From Syngnathus acus (taxonomy: Eukaryota; Chordata; Actinopteri; Syngnathiformes; Syngnathidae): a stretch of 64,000 nt of DNA. The translations under genes and the position numbers were made by a program. How positions within the stretch are numbered: position 1 is the first letter of the stretch; each line of letters begins with the position of its first letter. This document shows, piece after piece, positions 13,635 through 24,159 of the stretch. Location: the NCBI RefSeq assembly GCF_901709675.1, contig NC_051087.1:545001-609000 (forward strand). The letters run 5' to 3'. Below the pieces are notes generated by a model that did no database searches, was not told where the DNA came from, and saw only the letters and a program-made list of their open reading frames with translations.

Positions 13635-16600
13635 TGCTCGACAGGTTCACGACCTTAGACTGAACGAGAACAAGCTGAAGGCCGTTCTCCTCACCTCCAT
13701 GTACCGCTTCACCAACCTGACTGACCTCAACCTCACCAAAAACGAGATCAGCTACATCGAGGACGGGGCCTTTGCCGGACAGGCCAACCTCCAGGTTTGC
13801 CAGCGCCTGTCCAACTTGCGCTGTTGTGGGAAAGATTGTAAGTCTGGCGTTCCTCTCAGGTTCTCCAGCTGGGTTACAACAAGCTGAGCAACCTGACGGA
13901 GGGCATGCTCCGAGGCCTGGGTCGGATGCAGTGCCTCTTCCTTCAGCACAACCTCATCGAGGTCATTGCCGCCAATGCCTTCTGGGAGAGCCCCAGCCTC
14001 AGTAGCCTGGACCTGTCCTCCAACAAGCTGGCCCGCCTGGACCCGTCCACCTTCACCGTCCTCAACCGGCTGCTGGTGTGCGAGCTGGCCGGGAACCCCT
14101 TCCACTGCGGTTGCGAGCTGTACACTTTCCTCACCTGGCTGGAAGCCTTCAACAACGTCACGCACACCTACGACCGGCTGCAGTGCGAGACGCCCCGCGA
14201 ACTCAATAGCTACCCCCTTCTGGGCCCCTCGCCGGGACACGGGAGGAACGCCCGAGTCATCCTTTCCAGCAGGTGCCAAGACGGCGTCATCATCCCGGGC
14301 ATTTCGCCCGGCGGGCCGGAGCTGGACGGCTCCGGCATGGGTTTGGACAACCCGGACCACCCCGGGCTGTACCACCGGCCCAGCTTTTCCTCCACCCCGG
14401 ACCCGACCTACAACCACCAGATCTCCATGAAGCTCCAGAGCGTGTCACTCTTCGGCGCCTCGGTGGTGGTGCAGATCCCGCGACCCTACAGCAAGATGTA
14501 CGTCATGTCGCAATACAACCGCACCTTTGTGGCCGACGTCATGCCCCTGAAGAACAAAAGGGAGGTGGTGCCCTTGGAGAAACTGCGGCCGCACACCAAC
14601 TACACCTACTGCGTTGCTTCGGTCGGCAAATCCCAGCGCTACAATCACACTTGCCTGTCCTTCACCACCCGGGCCGTGGGACCGGCGGATCCCCGCGGCA
14701 ACCCTTCCACCACCACGCACTACATCATGACCATTCTGGGTTGTCTCTTCGGTATGCTCATCGTTTTGGGCTGCGTCTACTACTGCCTCCGACGACGACG
14801 CATCCAAGAGGAGAAGGAGAAAGCCTTGAGTGTGAAGAAAACCATTCTGGAGATGAGGTACGGCAGATCTTACACCAGTCTGTTTGAAAATTTGCGTCAG
14901 TGTCCAAAAGTAGGTGGCGGCCGGCCGGGCGGCCAGCCGGCCATTGCGGTCATCAAAATTCAACTTGGTAGACTAACGTTGAAAAATCACTGTCAATACG
15001 GCGGCAATTTGAAATCAGACGCTAAGGTTTGACACCTCGGGCGGGGTTGTTTCCCCTTCACCGACGATCGATGATATCGTCGGCGGGCACCGCAGAGACA
15101 AATTTGATGGTGACTGAGAGTTGTCAGATCCAGCTATGTGTAGACAAGCAGTTCACTGAATCCCAAATAACAAAGCGGGATATCCTCATCCCCCCCCCCC
15201 CCCCCCCCTCCAGGTACGGCCCCGAGGCGGCAGCGGCCGTGGCCAATGACCCGGCCGCCATGCAGCGCCTCCAAGATCCGGGCCACCACCAGCCGCACCA
15301 CTTGGGAGGGTCGGCGGGAAGCAAGCTCCCCCCGTCAGCCTCCTCCAGCACGGGCATGCTCCACGGCTCGGCCAACACCACGTCCTCCCGCCTCTCGGCA
15401 TTGCCGCAAGTGGAGAAGCTGGCCAGCGCCTTCTCTGAGGCCACGGGCGCCAAGGGGAGCTACATGGACGTCAGGACTGCGGGAGGGGTCGGCGAGGCCA
15501 GAGAGGCGGAGATGGGAGCGGCGGGCGGGGAGCTTGTTTTGGACATGCGAGGCAACGGAGCTGAAAACGGGGCCGACGCGGTGGAGGATTCCGACGACGA
15601 CCGCGGCTCGGCGTCGGAGATCTCCACCATCGCCAAGGAGGTGGACAAGGTGAACCAGATCATTAACAACTGCATCGACGCCCTCAAACTGGACGCTGCG
15701 GAGAACGCGAGCGCCCTGGCCCAGCCGCAGCCTCCGGTTTGCATGGCGCCCCATCCGCGGAACCTCCTGCCCCTGGCTTCGGGAGATCAAGTCATGGCCT
15801 CTTCCCCCAAGGTGCATCCCAAGTCCCATCCTCAAGCTCATCCTCAGCTCCAGCAGAAGCACCTTCCTCCCTCCATGGCGCCGGTGCCCCTGGTGGTGCC
15901 CCTGTCGGAACGACCGGGTATCAGCGGCGGAGGCTTCCTCTCCCCTCCGTACCGTGACCCGCCCCCGGCCAACGCCGTGCGGCCCCTTCAGAGGCAGTTG
16001 AGCGCCGACACCGCGGTGGCCAAGAATCGCTCCGGCGGAGCGGTCAAGAGCGGCCGGGTGTTGGCTGTGGATGAGAAGCGGAGCGACCCGCCCAAGTACC
16101 CGTCGGAAAAAAGCAGCCCGGCGCGTAGCGGAGGAGGGGGCGGGGTGATCAACGGCGGCGGGGTGAACATGAATGGCGGTGGCATGGCATGTAGTAACGG
16201 AAGTGGAGGTCGAGGTGGGCCGTCTGGTCCTGGTCTGCTTCTGCAGCAGCAGCAGCACCACCTGGAGGTTCAGCCCGATTACCACAGCTCAGAACACCGC
16301 CATTCCTTCCCCGCGCTCTACTACGAGGGTGGCGGCGGCGAGTCGCCCTCGCCGGCCCAGAAGGCGTCCTTCCTCAAACCACGAGGGCGCTCCAAGCGGG
16401 AGGCCGCGGCGGCCTACTCGCAGCTGTCGCCCGCCCGCCACCACCATCACTACAACTCGGGGTACTCCTCCAGTCCCGAGTACTCGTCGGAGAGCACACT
16501 GCGGATCTGGGAGCGATTTCGCCCGTATAAGAAGAGCCCCCGGGAGGAGGCGTCCTACATGGCGGCGGGCCACGCTCTGCGCAAGAAGGTGCAGTTCGCC

Positions 16601-16666
16601 AAAGACGAGGACCTTCATGACATTTTGGACTACTGGAAGGGCGTTTCCGCACAGCAGAAGCTGTGA
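13171..16666 (+). CDS. elfn2: ELFN2: LRR and fibronectin III transmembrane protein, 4 coding exons, 923 aa
   Basis: Exons 13171-13341, 13645-13794, 13860-14857 and 15214-16666 join in frame (2772 nt). The product is a single-pass neuronal surface protein. Known ELFN proteins bind group III mGluRs across synapses, and ELFN2 is also named PPP1R29 as a protein phosphatase 1 partner. Visible parts: signal peptide about 1-23, DCWLIEGDKG after cleavage, LRRs about 58-185, LRR C-cap about 186-248, FN3 domain about 295-377, transmembrane helix about 395-417 followed by RRRR, and a long low-complexity tail. The tail ends in a conserved block with a PP1 docking motif KVQF (about 898-901) and the terminus DYWKGVSAQQKL. 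That terminus and YSSES..IWERFRPYKK fit ELFN2 rather than ELFN1. The tail is longer than human ELFN2 (820 aa), with extra Gly- and Pro-rich segments. Mammalian ELFN coding sequence is, from memory, uninterrupted, so the three introns here are notable. Confidence 0.93.
13342..13644 (+). other. elfn2 intron 1 with retroposon-like 3' end
   Basis: This 303-nt intron splits the LRR region after HINST, with donor ACG|GTCAGT and acceptor CGACAG|GTT. Its 3' part reads like the tail of a non-LTR retroposon: a pyrimidine-rich stretch, then AATAAAGTCGA, then a pure (TCAA)n tract of about nine units (13600-13634) placed just before the acceptor. The resemblance is a judgement from sequence style; the family was not identified. 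Confidence 0.5.
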
Positions 16667-16744
16667 GCAGAAGCTGTGAGCAGAAGCTGTGAGCAGAAGC
16701 TGTGAGCAGAAACTGTGAGCAGAAACTGTGAGCAGAAGCTGTGA
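16654..16744 (+). repeat. 13-bp minisatellite x7 starting across the elfn2 stop codon
   Basis: Seven contiguous copies of GCAGAAGCTGTGA occupy 91 bp; copies 5 and 6 have A for G at one site. The first copy contains the last codons (…QKL) and the TGA stop of elfn2, so the 3' UTR begins as a tandem duplication of the end of the coding sequence. Confidence 0.95.
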
Positions 16745-18480
16745 CAGCGCTCGGATTGTATCCAAGGAAGATTGGATGCCGACTCCAAAACGGGGATGAT
16801 CATGTAGCAGGACACACATTTTCACCAAGTTGAAGGCAGGGTGTAGTATATTTTCTTTGTCAAATGTTTGGATGTTAATCCGACCTCCTCCCCCAGGGCA
16901 CTTTGGTCCTCGCAGGTGCAAGATGAAACTCATTTTGGTCACGTTGTGGTTCCGGGGCCGTTGGAACTGTGAATACCGCATCGAAACACTCACCAATGTC
17001 CCAAAATGAAAAGACCAAGAGAAAGCGTAAGGTAGGCACACGTCATTAAACAAACGTTACGTCCAGCAACAGGTTGGATCCGGTTCTTCAACAAAGTTGA
17101 TTTTTTAAATTTTTTTATAAACTACCTCTTTACTGTTGAAGCCGAGCTATCTCTCCGCCAGCTTGAGCTTAAGCTGACGTGCTCGCTCGCTCGCTCGCTG
17201 GCGCTCTTCCCTTCTAATTCCATCAAACGGACGCGGTGCGCCCAAGAATGGTGGCGCCGTGCCGCACCGCACCGCACCGCCGACACCTGCTCCTCCTGCA
17301 CAAGCACCATTTAGCCAGATAATGAGTGAGCAGGATGAGGAATTAGGCGTGATTGTTGGAGAACAGTCGTTCGTTCGTTCGCTCGCTACGATGCGACGGC
17401 GGCGAAAGGACGGCAGGCGATAGTTATTGAGCTGATTGTTGTGGCTGCTAATTAGGCTGCCTATCGATTGGGGAAACATACCTGATGTCGCCACGGTCCA
17501 TGTGTGTTGCAGGAAAGCAGGACTTGGTTGTCTGTTGCTCTTTTGTTTTTTTAAACTTTTTGGGACATGGAGAATCCCCCCGAAATGATCATGTCGGATT
17601 CAAATCAAAATGGCCGACTGTTTGGGTACTTTTTGGCGCGTACACACGCCAGCCCGCTGCGGAGCAAAGTGCCCTCTGGGATGCGTCCATTTCACTTTGG
17701 CGGATGGGGACGAATTCTCTGACTGCTCCCCTTCTGAATTGTTGTTGTTGCTAGGCAGGATTCACAACATCGTTTGCCAATCACGCCCAAGTGCAAATCT
17801 GCCCCGAAGCACGGTTGTATTTTGACAAGCATAATTGGATTTTTCTGCCAGTTTGTTCTGGTGTGGCTCGTCAGGAAGCCAAGTTGAGCTCTCAAAATGA
17901 ATCTGTGGTTGTGGCTGCGTTTGGAAATGTACTCCAAGCGCTCTGCTTCACTCACCTTTGTTTATTCCGAGCATCCTCAAAAACAGAGCAGAGCAGAGCG
18001 GCTTCTCTGAAAATGCCTTCCTAGTTTGTCAGCTTTTCTTTTCTTTGGCATGCACACTTTGACAGGTCCAAATGCTGGAAATTCTTGAATGTTTTGTACT
18101 GGAGGTTGGCCAGGGGGTCCTCACTGGCGTCGACACGGGAGAAACACCTGACCCCCCCCCACCCCCCAGCAAATGTAGCGGCTCGTTTATCACGCGCTGA
18201 CATACAATATGTAACGTGGCCATCTCATCCGAGGCGGCCCTTCTCCAAGGCCGCGAGCTGGCCCCACAAGAGCGTCGTAAACGCCCCGGCCCGACCTGAA
18301 TAGATTGATTATCCGGGAAAATGGAGTCGATCCCCACAATTTGCGGCAAAAATACCTTCTCTCTGGTTTGTTTGTTTTATAGATTGACCCTTTCAAATCA
18401 CGTGTTGCTAATCGATTGGTCTTTGAACCAAGTTTCTTGATTTTGCTACAAAAGCTCAATTTAAGATTCATCTTCATTTT
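16745..18480. other. elfn2 3' flank, no further gene seen
   Basis: This contains the presumed elfn2 3' UTR (an ATTAAA lies near 17045, a weak poly-A candidate) and then unassigned DNA with a (TCGC)n patch near 17180-17200. No supportable coding exon was found. Confidence 0.4.
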
Positions 18481-18484
18481 ACCG

Positions 18485-18855
18485 ACACGGGTCGATGCGA
18501 CCCATTTCAAAATCCCCGCCGGCCATTTTGTGTCCACAACGTGTCAATTTGATCCTTTGTTAGTGCACGAGAGCAGTTTAATTGGACTCGTTTCCGAATC
18601 CTCACAAGTCGCCTTGATTTTACCACAGCGGGTCAATTGGACCCATTTTTAAAACGCACACAATTCCTTTTGTCTTTACTAATACGGGTCGATGTGACTC
18701 GCACATGAAAATGTAATTTATTTTGGATTCACAATTGTGAGTCAACTTGACCCACAAAACAAAAGGAAGGTGCGAGGCGCTGCTTAAGCCTCCCACTGTG
18801 TTTTTCTTTTCTATTACACACCAATGATGTTCATGGGTCAATTTGACCCGGTGTC
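18485..18855. repeat. Cluster of GGGTC…GACCC palindromes
   Basis: Five imperfect 15-17 bp palindromes of the type GGGTCAATTTGACCC occur near 18489, 18629, 18685, 18732 and 18835, separated by AT-rich DNA. Similar palindromes are, from memory, typical of non-autonomous PiggyBac-like elements in vertebrates, so this may be a decayed DNA transposon. Its termini were not resolved. Confidence 0.5.
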
Positions 18856-19340
18856 CATCATCCAAATAAGGATATAAAAATATAGGGAGACAGTACAAAT
18901 TGTGTTTGTTTTCAAGGCGTTCCACAACATAATGGGAGGTTTGTCGGAATGTCAAATGAATTCTTTTCCGCCGCCGACCTCGGCAAAAGCGCTTGCTAAT
19001 GACGACGGACATGATGAAGTGGGATTGAAAGGAATGATGCCTGTTTTTTGTTGGACGAGGCCTCTGTGACTCGATTAGGACATGCCCTGGGGGAGGTAAC
19101 GCCGCCACCTTGACGTGTTAACCCCCAAGTCTGCTTGACAGCAAGTGTGAAATGAGAACAGATGAGCCCGACTGGGCCCAGCGAGTGAGCCAGCTGCTAA
19201 TTCTCTCCGTAGTGCAAAATTGACTCGTGTTCATTCTATCGATAAGCGTAGGCTGTAAACAAAAATTGGAATTAGACCAAAACTCCAAGAACTTTGATTT
19301 GAATCATGAGTAGCCCTGATTATTGAAGATTGAATGATTC

Positions 19341-19411
19341 TTAACTCATTCAGTGCCATTGACGGTCGTAGACGTCAAAGATATTAACTGGGTTGGCAGT
19401 CAATGAGTTAA
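19341..19411. mobile_element. 71-bp TTAA-bounded MITE
   Basis: The segment begins TTAACTCATTCAGTGCC and ends with the near-exact inverse complement GGCAGTCAATGAGTTAA, giving 17-bp terminal inverted repeats with two mismatches. TTAA at both ends fits the TTAA target of PiggyBac-type transposases. The interior is about 37 bp, so it is non-autonomous. Confidence 0.75.
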
Positions 19412-19420
19412 GCTATCTCC

Positions 19421-19426
19421 CTGTGT

Positions 19427-19464
<38 letters not shown>

Positions 19465-19480
19465 ATGCGTGCGTGCGTGT
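19421..19480. repeat. (TG)n microsatellite with GTGC units
   Basis: A run of about 20 TG dinucleotides passes into (GTGC)n. It lies immediately next to the TTAA MITE. Confidence 0.9.
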
Positions 19481-20256
19481 GCGTACCTTCAAATCATTGC
19501 CCCCACCTGGCCCCTTTTTGTTCTCACATTGCCGTCAACATGATTTTGGTTGTAAACGTTTATGAGCGCTTGCTTTATTCGCGCAATATCCTTCATCTGG
19601 TTGAGCACAGCGGTTAGCGCTCGCTAACGCCCGCCACTGCATTTCCCCACTTACCAAACAAAACAGCCCGAGTCCAACCACCATCCGGAAACCCCAATGT
19701 CCCCCGTTGATGGCTCCCTGGAGAGACCAGTGAGGCCTCCCCGCCCCCTCCCCCTCCTGTTTTGAAGGTTGACTGTGAACGCTGACTTGTTGGAGCTGTG
19801 AGACCCAAAGATGGCACGTGGAGGAGGCCGGGACCATGACCCCCCCCTCAACAGGTTTTAATGGACCGCAAGGACGCTGTGAATAGGACTGACTGATGGG
19901 ATCTGATTGTCATCACCCTGACAGCATTGTCCGTTTCTGTTGTAAACATGTAAAATACACACTTTGCTTTACATGACACCTATTTGGTGCGGCCGACAGC
20001 GTCAAAACCAGGGTGGACCAGTCCTGCTTTCAAAAGGGGACTGTTAAGACAATGAAACTTTTGGTTGTGGAGAAATGAAAGAATCCACCACATGTTGGAC
20101 CTTTAAAAGTGTGACAAATTGTGTCGCTCAGACTCCAAAATGCTATCAAAAGTGTTGCCTGTTAGTTGTCACCATTTTAAGCCCGAGCCCGCAATGTCTT
20201 GCCTTTAATCTGGACATGCAGACTCAGTCACGGAAAAGAACATCCAAAATGGTGTT

Positions 20257-20336
20257 AACCAACCAACCAACCAACCAACCAACCAACCAACCAACCAACC
20301 AACCAACCAACCAACCAACCAACCAACCAACCAACC
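20257..20336. repeat. (AACC)n microsatellite, 20 copies
   Basis: An uninterrupted 80-bp run of the tetranucleotide AACC. The open frames through it encode TNQP- or GWLV-type repeats and are artefacts. Confidence 0.95.
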
Positions 20337-20454
20337 TCATGTTGTTACTAGTTTGTCCATTTGGGTTGTTTGCCACGCAGGTTTGCACGCTAAAAGAATC
20401 CAAGCCAAGAACATTTGACAAACCACAAGACTTTAACGGCAAAATGGTCGCTCC

Positions 20455-23160
20455 TTAGTTGAGTTGCTTTGTCACCAAGACTTTGAGTTCTTCCTTTCTA
20501 ATGGGTTCAAGACTTTGGAAACAAGATTTGGGTTTTGATTTCTGCTTCTACTGATGGTCACTGGTTCAAGAAAGTAGAAGGATGGTTTTTCATTTTAGAC
20601 CACTGCGGTTCGTTCCATAGCAAGGCTCCTTGGTTCAACACCTTCATATTGATGGTTTTGAGAAACAGCTTTGATAATCATGGTCATCCGTTTCGAAAGT
20701 CGCTTCTCTTGAGGTTTTCTTCACTAAGTCCATTAAAAGTAGCTCTTGCAAGGGCGGCCATTGGTTAAAGACTTCAGAACCTGACTTTGGATTGAGACTC
20801 AAGAACCGCTGACACCCCAACAGACAAACGTCAACTAAATTCATTTGATTTTCCAATCATGAGGTGCTCGTCGTGCCTTGCTTGATTTTTCGCTTGCTGC
20901 CGGATTAAGTCTGCCTGTCCAGAAAGGTCTCAAGTGAGATGCTAATGAAAAATGAGCCGCGAGCCCGACCTGGATCGGAGCTCTGAACACAGATGGGGAT
21001 TTGGTTTGTCTGCTGTTGAGGACAATGGATCCGTTTTTGCCCAAATGACGACAAAATGGACAGAAGATACCGGACGACTTTGTACCGGAGTTCAACTGTG
21101 ACACACACACACCACACCTGCACCTCTTTCTATCCACGTGGGTTTACAGACACTTGTGGTCTTAAAAGTGCCAAAACGCTGTGTTTTGCAGAGGCGGCGT
21201 CAAGCCAAACATCTGTAGAAATGAGTTTTTGTCCCTCCCTTTGTGTTTTTTTGTGTGTGGCGACGTACGGCTCGGAACCACAAATGTCGACGCGGGCTCC
21301 TCGTGGCTCCTCTCTGATGGAAAGCTTCTAAACGTTTGGCCGATTCTTGTTGGCTCATGACTTGAAAGATGAGATTCTCGATTTGTCGTCTTTGGTTTAG
21401 GACTGAAAAGATAATTAATAGCCTTGTGATTGTTTTGATACCACCCAAAGTGGCTTGTGTGTTGATGGAACACTTTTGGCTTTTACAAAACAAGCTTCTG
21501 TGTGGATTTTCTTTGCTTCAGACTTAACAAGGAAACTTTTGAATGATGCTCTTTGGACTGAAACCAGCTTCTACTACACTTTGATGCTCATTGGTTTAAA
21601 AACTTCCCATGAATGGGCTTTGGTTGATGACAATTAGCTTCTCTGGCAATGCTCGTGGGTTGAAGACCACAGAAAGTGGCTTCTCTTTCCGTGGTCATTG
21701 GTTTAACGAGTTGTTCTATGCCAATTAATTAACTGCAGAATTTCTGGGCAGAATTTGATTATAGCAACTCACTACTACGACAATGTTTGAAGCTTTTGAC
21801 GAACGACTTTCTAATTACCGGTGGAAGATCCGACAAACGAGCTTCTCTTAGCTTAGTCTTAAAAAGTAACACGGTTAAGGTCGAGAAAGTAGCTTCTGGT
21901 AGACGGCCTTTGCTTTCACACGTCAGAAACCGGCAACGAACCAACTTTGTGCATTGTTGTGGCCAGTCTTGAGGCATGGGCTCTTTCAGTCCACACTGCA
22001 GTCTGCCGGCGACAGACGGTATCAGGAATTGCGCAAGTGGCTTGCGCAATTTGTCTCGGGGCGGCGTGATGACTGGAAGGCAGCTTATTAATTAGTCTGC
22101 CCTTCAGTCAGAAGGGCTTCTCACTACGGCTCCCTCCCTCACATGAACGAGCACACGTTGGGTGAGATGTAATTGCACGCTGCCAGTTGACGGCAAAGAC
22201 AATAAGCCAGCCGGCTGACGGCGACACTCGTGTCCCGTTTCACCAGACACGTTGAAGAGAGTCCTCGGTGACCGTCCCTTAGCGACACTTCATCCCACAG
22301 ATGCTCTGAAGTTCACGCTTCTCCATTCATGTCCTGAGACTGACATGCCGCCGCTCCGAATGAGTGCATTGATGTCGCAACGTTTCTATCTATGAAGTCT
22401 CCCATCGGATAGTTTGCAGACCGTCTAGAAGGCAGCGGATTTGTCACTGACTTTCTCAGGGTTGAAAATCCAGCGTGTCGTCGGCTGGTCCTCAGTTCAC
22501 GTGTCGTGATATGTTCGGGACAGCTCAAACGGGATTCCCATTTGTGGACAAGCTTCTTTCTCAAACTTGTCATGGGTTTAAGATCACAGAAATGTCCTTC
22601 TACCGTGACCATCATGTAGCAATGGGCATTGCTTCAATGCTTTTGACGCACAGCTTCTTCATTTAGGACTGTCAAGAGTAGCTTTTACCGACGTGCGTGG
22701 TTTGAGACCTCCGAAGCTCTCCTTTGATTGGTTGTCTTTGGTTCATGACTCTGAAAGTGACTTCTATGACAACCTTCAAGAGCCGCTGATGGTTGAAGAC
22801 CACTCAGAGTAGCGTGTAGACATATATCAATGGTCGTTGGTTTAGGCCGCTGAAACTCGCTTCTGCCTCAGTTGATAATAGTTCGAGAGCACATAAACCG
22901 GCTTCTGATAGATGGTCTTTCGTCGTGGCTAACACAGCTAGCGTCATTTTTGGTTTCAAGACATTTGAAAGCAGCTTTTGATGGATGATCTTTGTTGTCT
23001 ATAAAAAGCCCTTTCTGTATCAGCCGTGTTGGGTTTTAAGACCTTTGAAACTACCTGCTGATGGATGGATAGATGGATGGCTTAGGGTTGCTTTATGACT
23101 TTAAAAAGTAGCTTCCATATCGACGGCCGCAGCTTTAAGACCTCAGAGACGACAGGAGCT
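20455..23160 (+). repeat. Highly decayed tandem repeat, unit about 55-65 bp
   Basis: By eye, words such as GGTTTAAGACC, GAAAGTAGCTTCT and GATGGTCTTTGG recur in the same order and orientation many times. Clear examples lie near 20541, 20690, 21390, 21590, 21650, 22547, 22700, 22840 and 23030-23140. Divergence between units is high, and less repetitive DNA intervenes around 20800-21300 and 21950-22450. No coding frame persists through it. The period and limits are approximate; a self-alignment would set them. Confidence 0.6.
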
Positions 23161-24159
23161 CCTTGCCGAGCGTCTTTTGTTTATGGAACACAGTAACCGA
23201 GCCGACGCGGATGGTCACGCGGTCTCCTCGTGACGTTATAGCCGCAACGCTAATCAATGAAAGATTTGGCAGCGTAGCATTTCTTGCCATTTCCCTTCAG
23301 AAACGTGTCAATCAAATCAATCTGGCGACTCAGTCGGTCAGCTCGTTTCACTCCGCCGTGTTTCTCATTTGGTTGTCCTTTGATGTTTTACACTTGTGGA
23401 ATGCAGTGACGCACTCCCAGCAGCAGATCCGTTGATTACAGGCGGCGGCGGCGGCGGTTGCCCGAGGCGACGGTGAGTAAGAGTCAAGGTTGCTAGGTAG
23501 CAGATAAGAACACAAGATCTCATTAATTGCTTCTCGCGGTGCGGTGCGGTGCAGTGGGCGAGAGTGCAGGATGGCGGCCGTGGCTGTTGCTGCGGGATGC
23601 CCGCCCGCACGTCAACAATTTACTCTGCGTGCTTGTTTTGTAAATTAGCATGCTTTTTTTTTTCCATAGCAACAAACTTGGATTGTGTACAAATCATCCG
23701 TTTTGTAATTCAAGGGGTTGGATCGCACATTCCGCATCGGAGGACTCGGAAAATGAAACACGTGGGGCCACCGGTGATTTTGCTGACTTGGCGCTCAAAA
23801 ATCCCGCATCAGAGTACGGCAATTGACTCACTCGTAAGTGTTCAAGTGCTCGCCGGCTGGTGGAAATGATCAGGAGATGCCCTCCCGTGGCTCGTAATAA
23901 CGGCACCAAAGCGCCCGCGGGTCCTCCTAGTTCAACGATGAAATCGTTCCCATGAAAAATACATCAAATGCTACATTTTTTGGGCTCGTAAGCCAGTTTT
24001 ACTTTGCGAGATGAAATTTGGTCGACATGTCCGCCATTTCCAGACCCACCAAAAAGTCTCAAGAAATCCGAAAAGATACGCCAAGGGTCATTTCCCCGAA
24101 GAAATTCTGCCAAAGTCAAACAACGACGTCACTTAGCGCAAACGCTAAACCTTTGAAGA
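23161..24159. other. Unassigned non-coding stretch
   Basis: Nothing supportable as a gene was found. There are short (GGC)n and GCGGTGCGGTGC patches near 23440-23560. The region separates the decayed repeat from the TAAT-rich segment. Confidence 0.4.

Noticed and set aside
13752-14417. 221-codon minus-strand frame
   Set aside because: It is the antisense shadow of elfn2 exon 3, whose sense frame is conserved and has LRR and FN3 features.
15335-16285. 316-codon minus-strand frame
   Set aside because: Antisense of the GC-rich elfn2 tail exon; GC bias removes stops and no protein family is recognisable.
20224-20442. Minus-strand frame with GWLV repeats
   Set aside because: Translation of the (AACC)n microsatellite.
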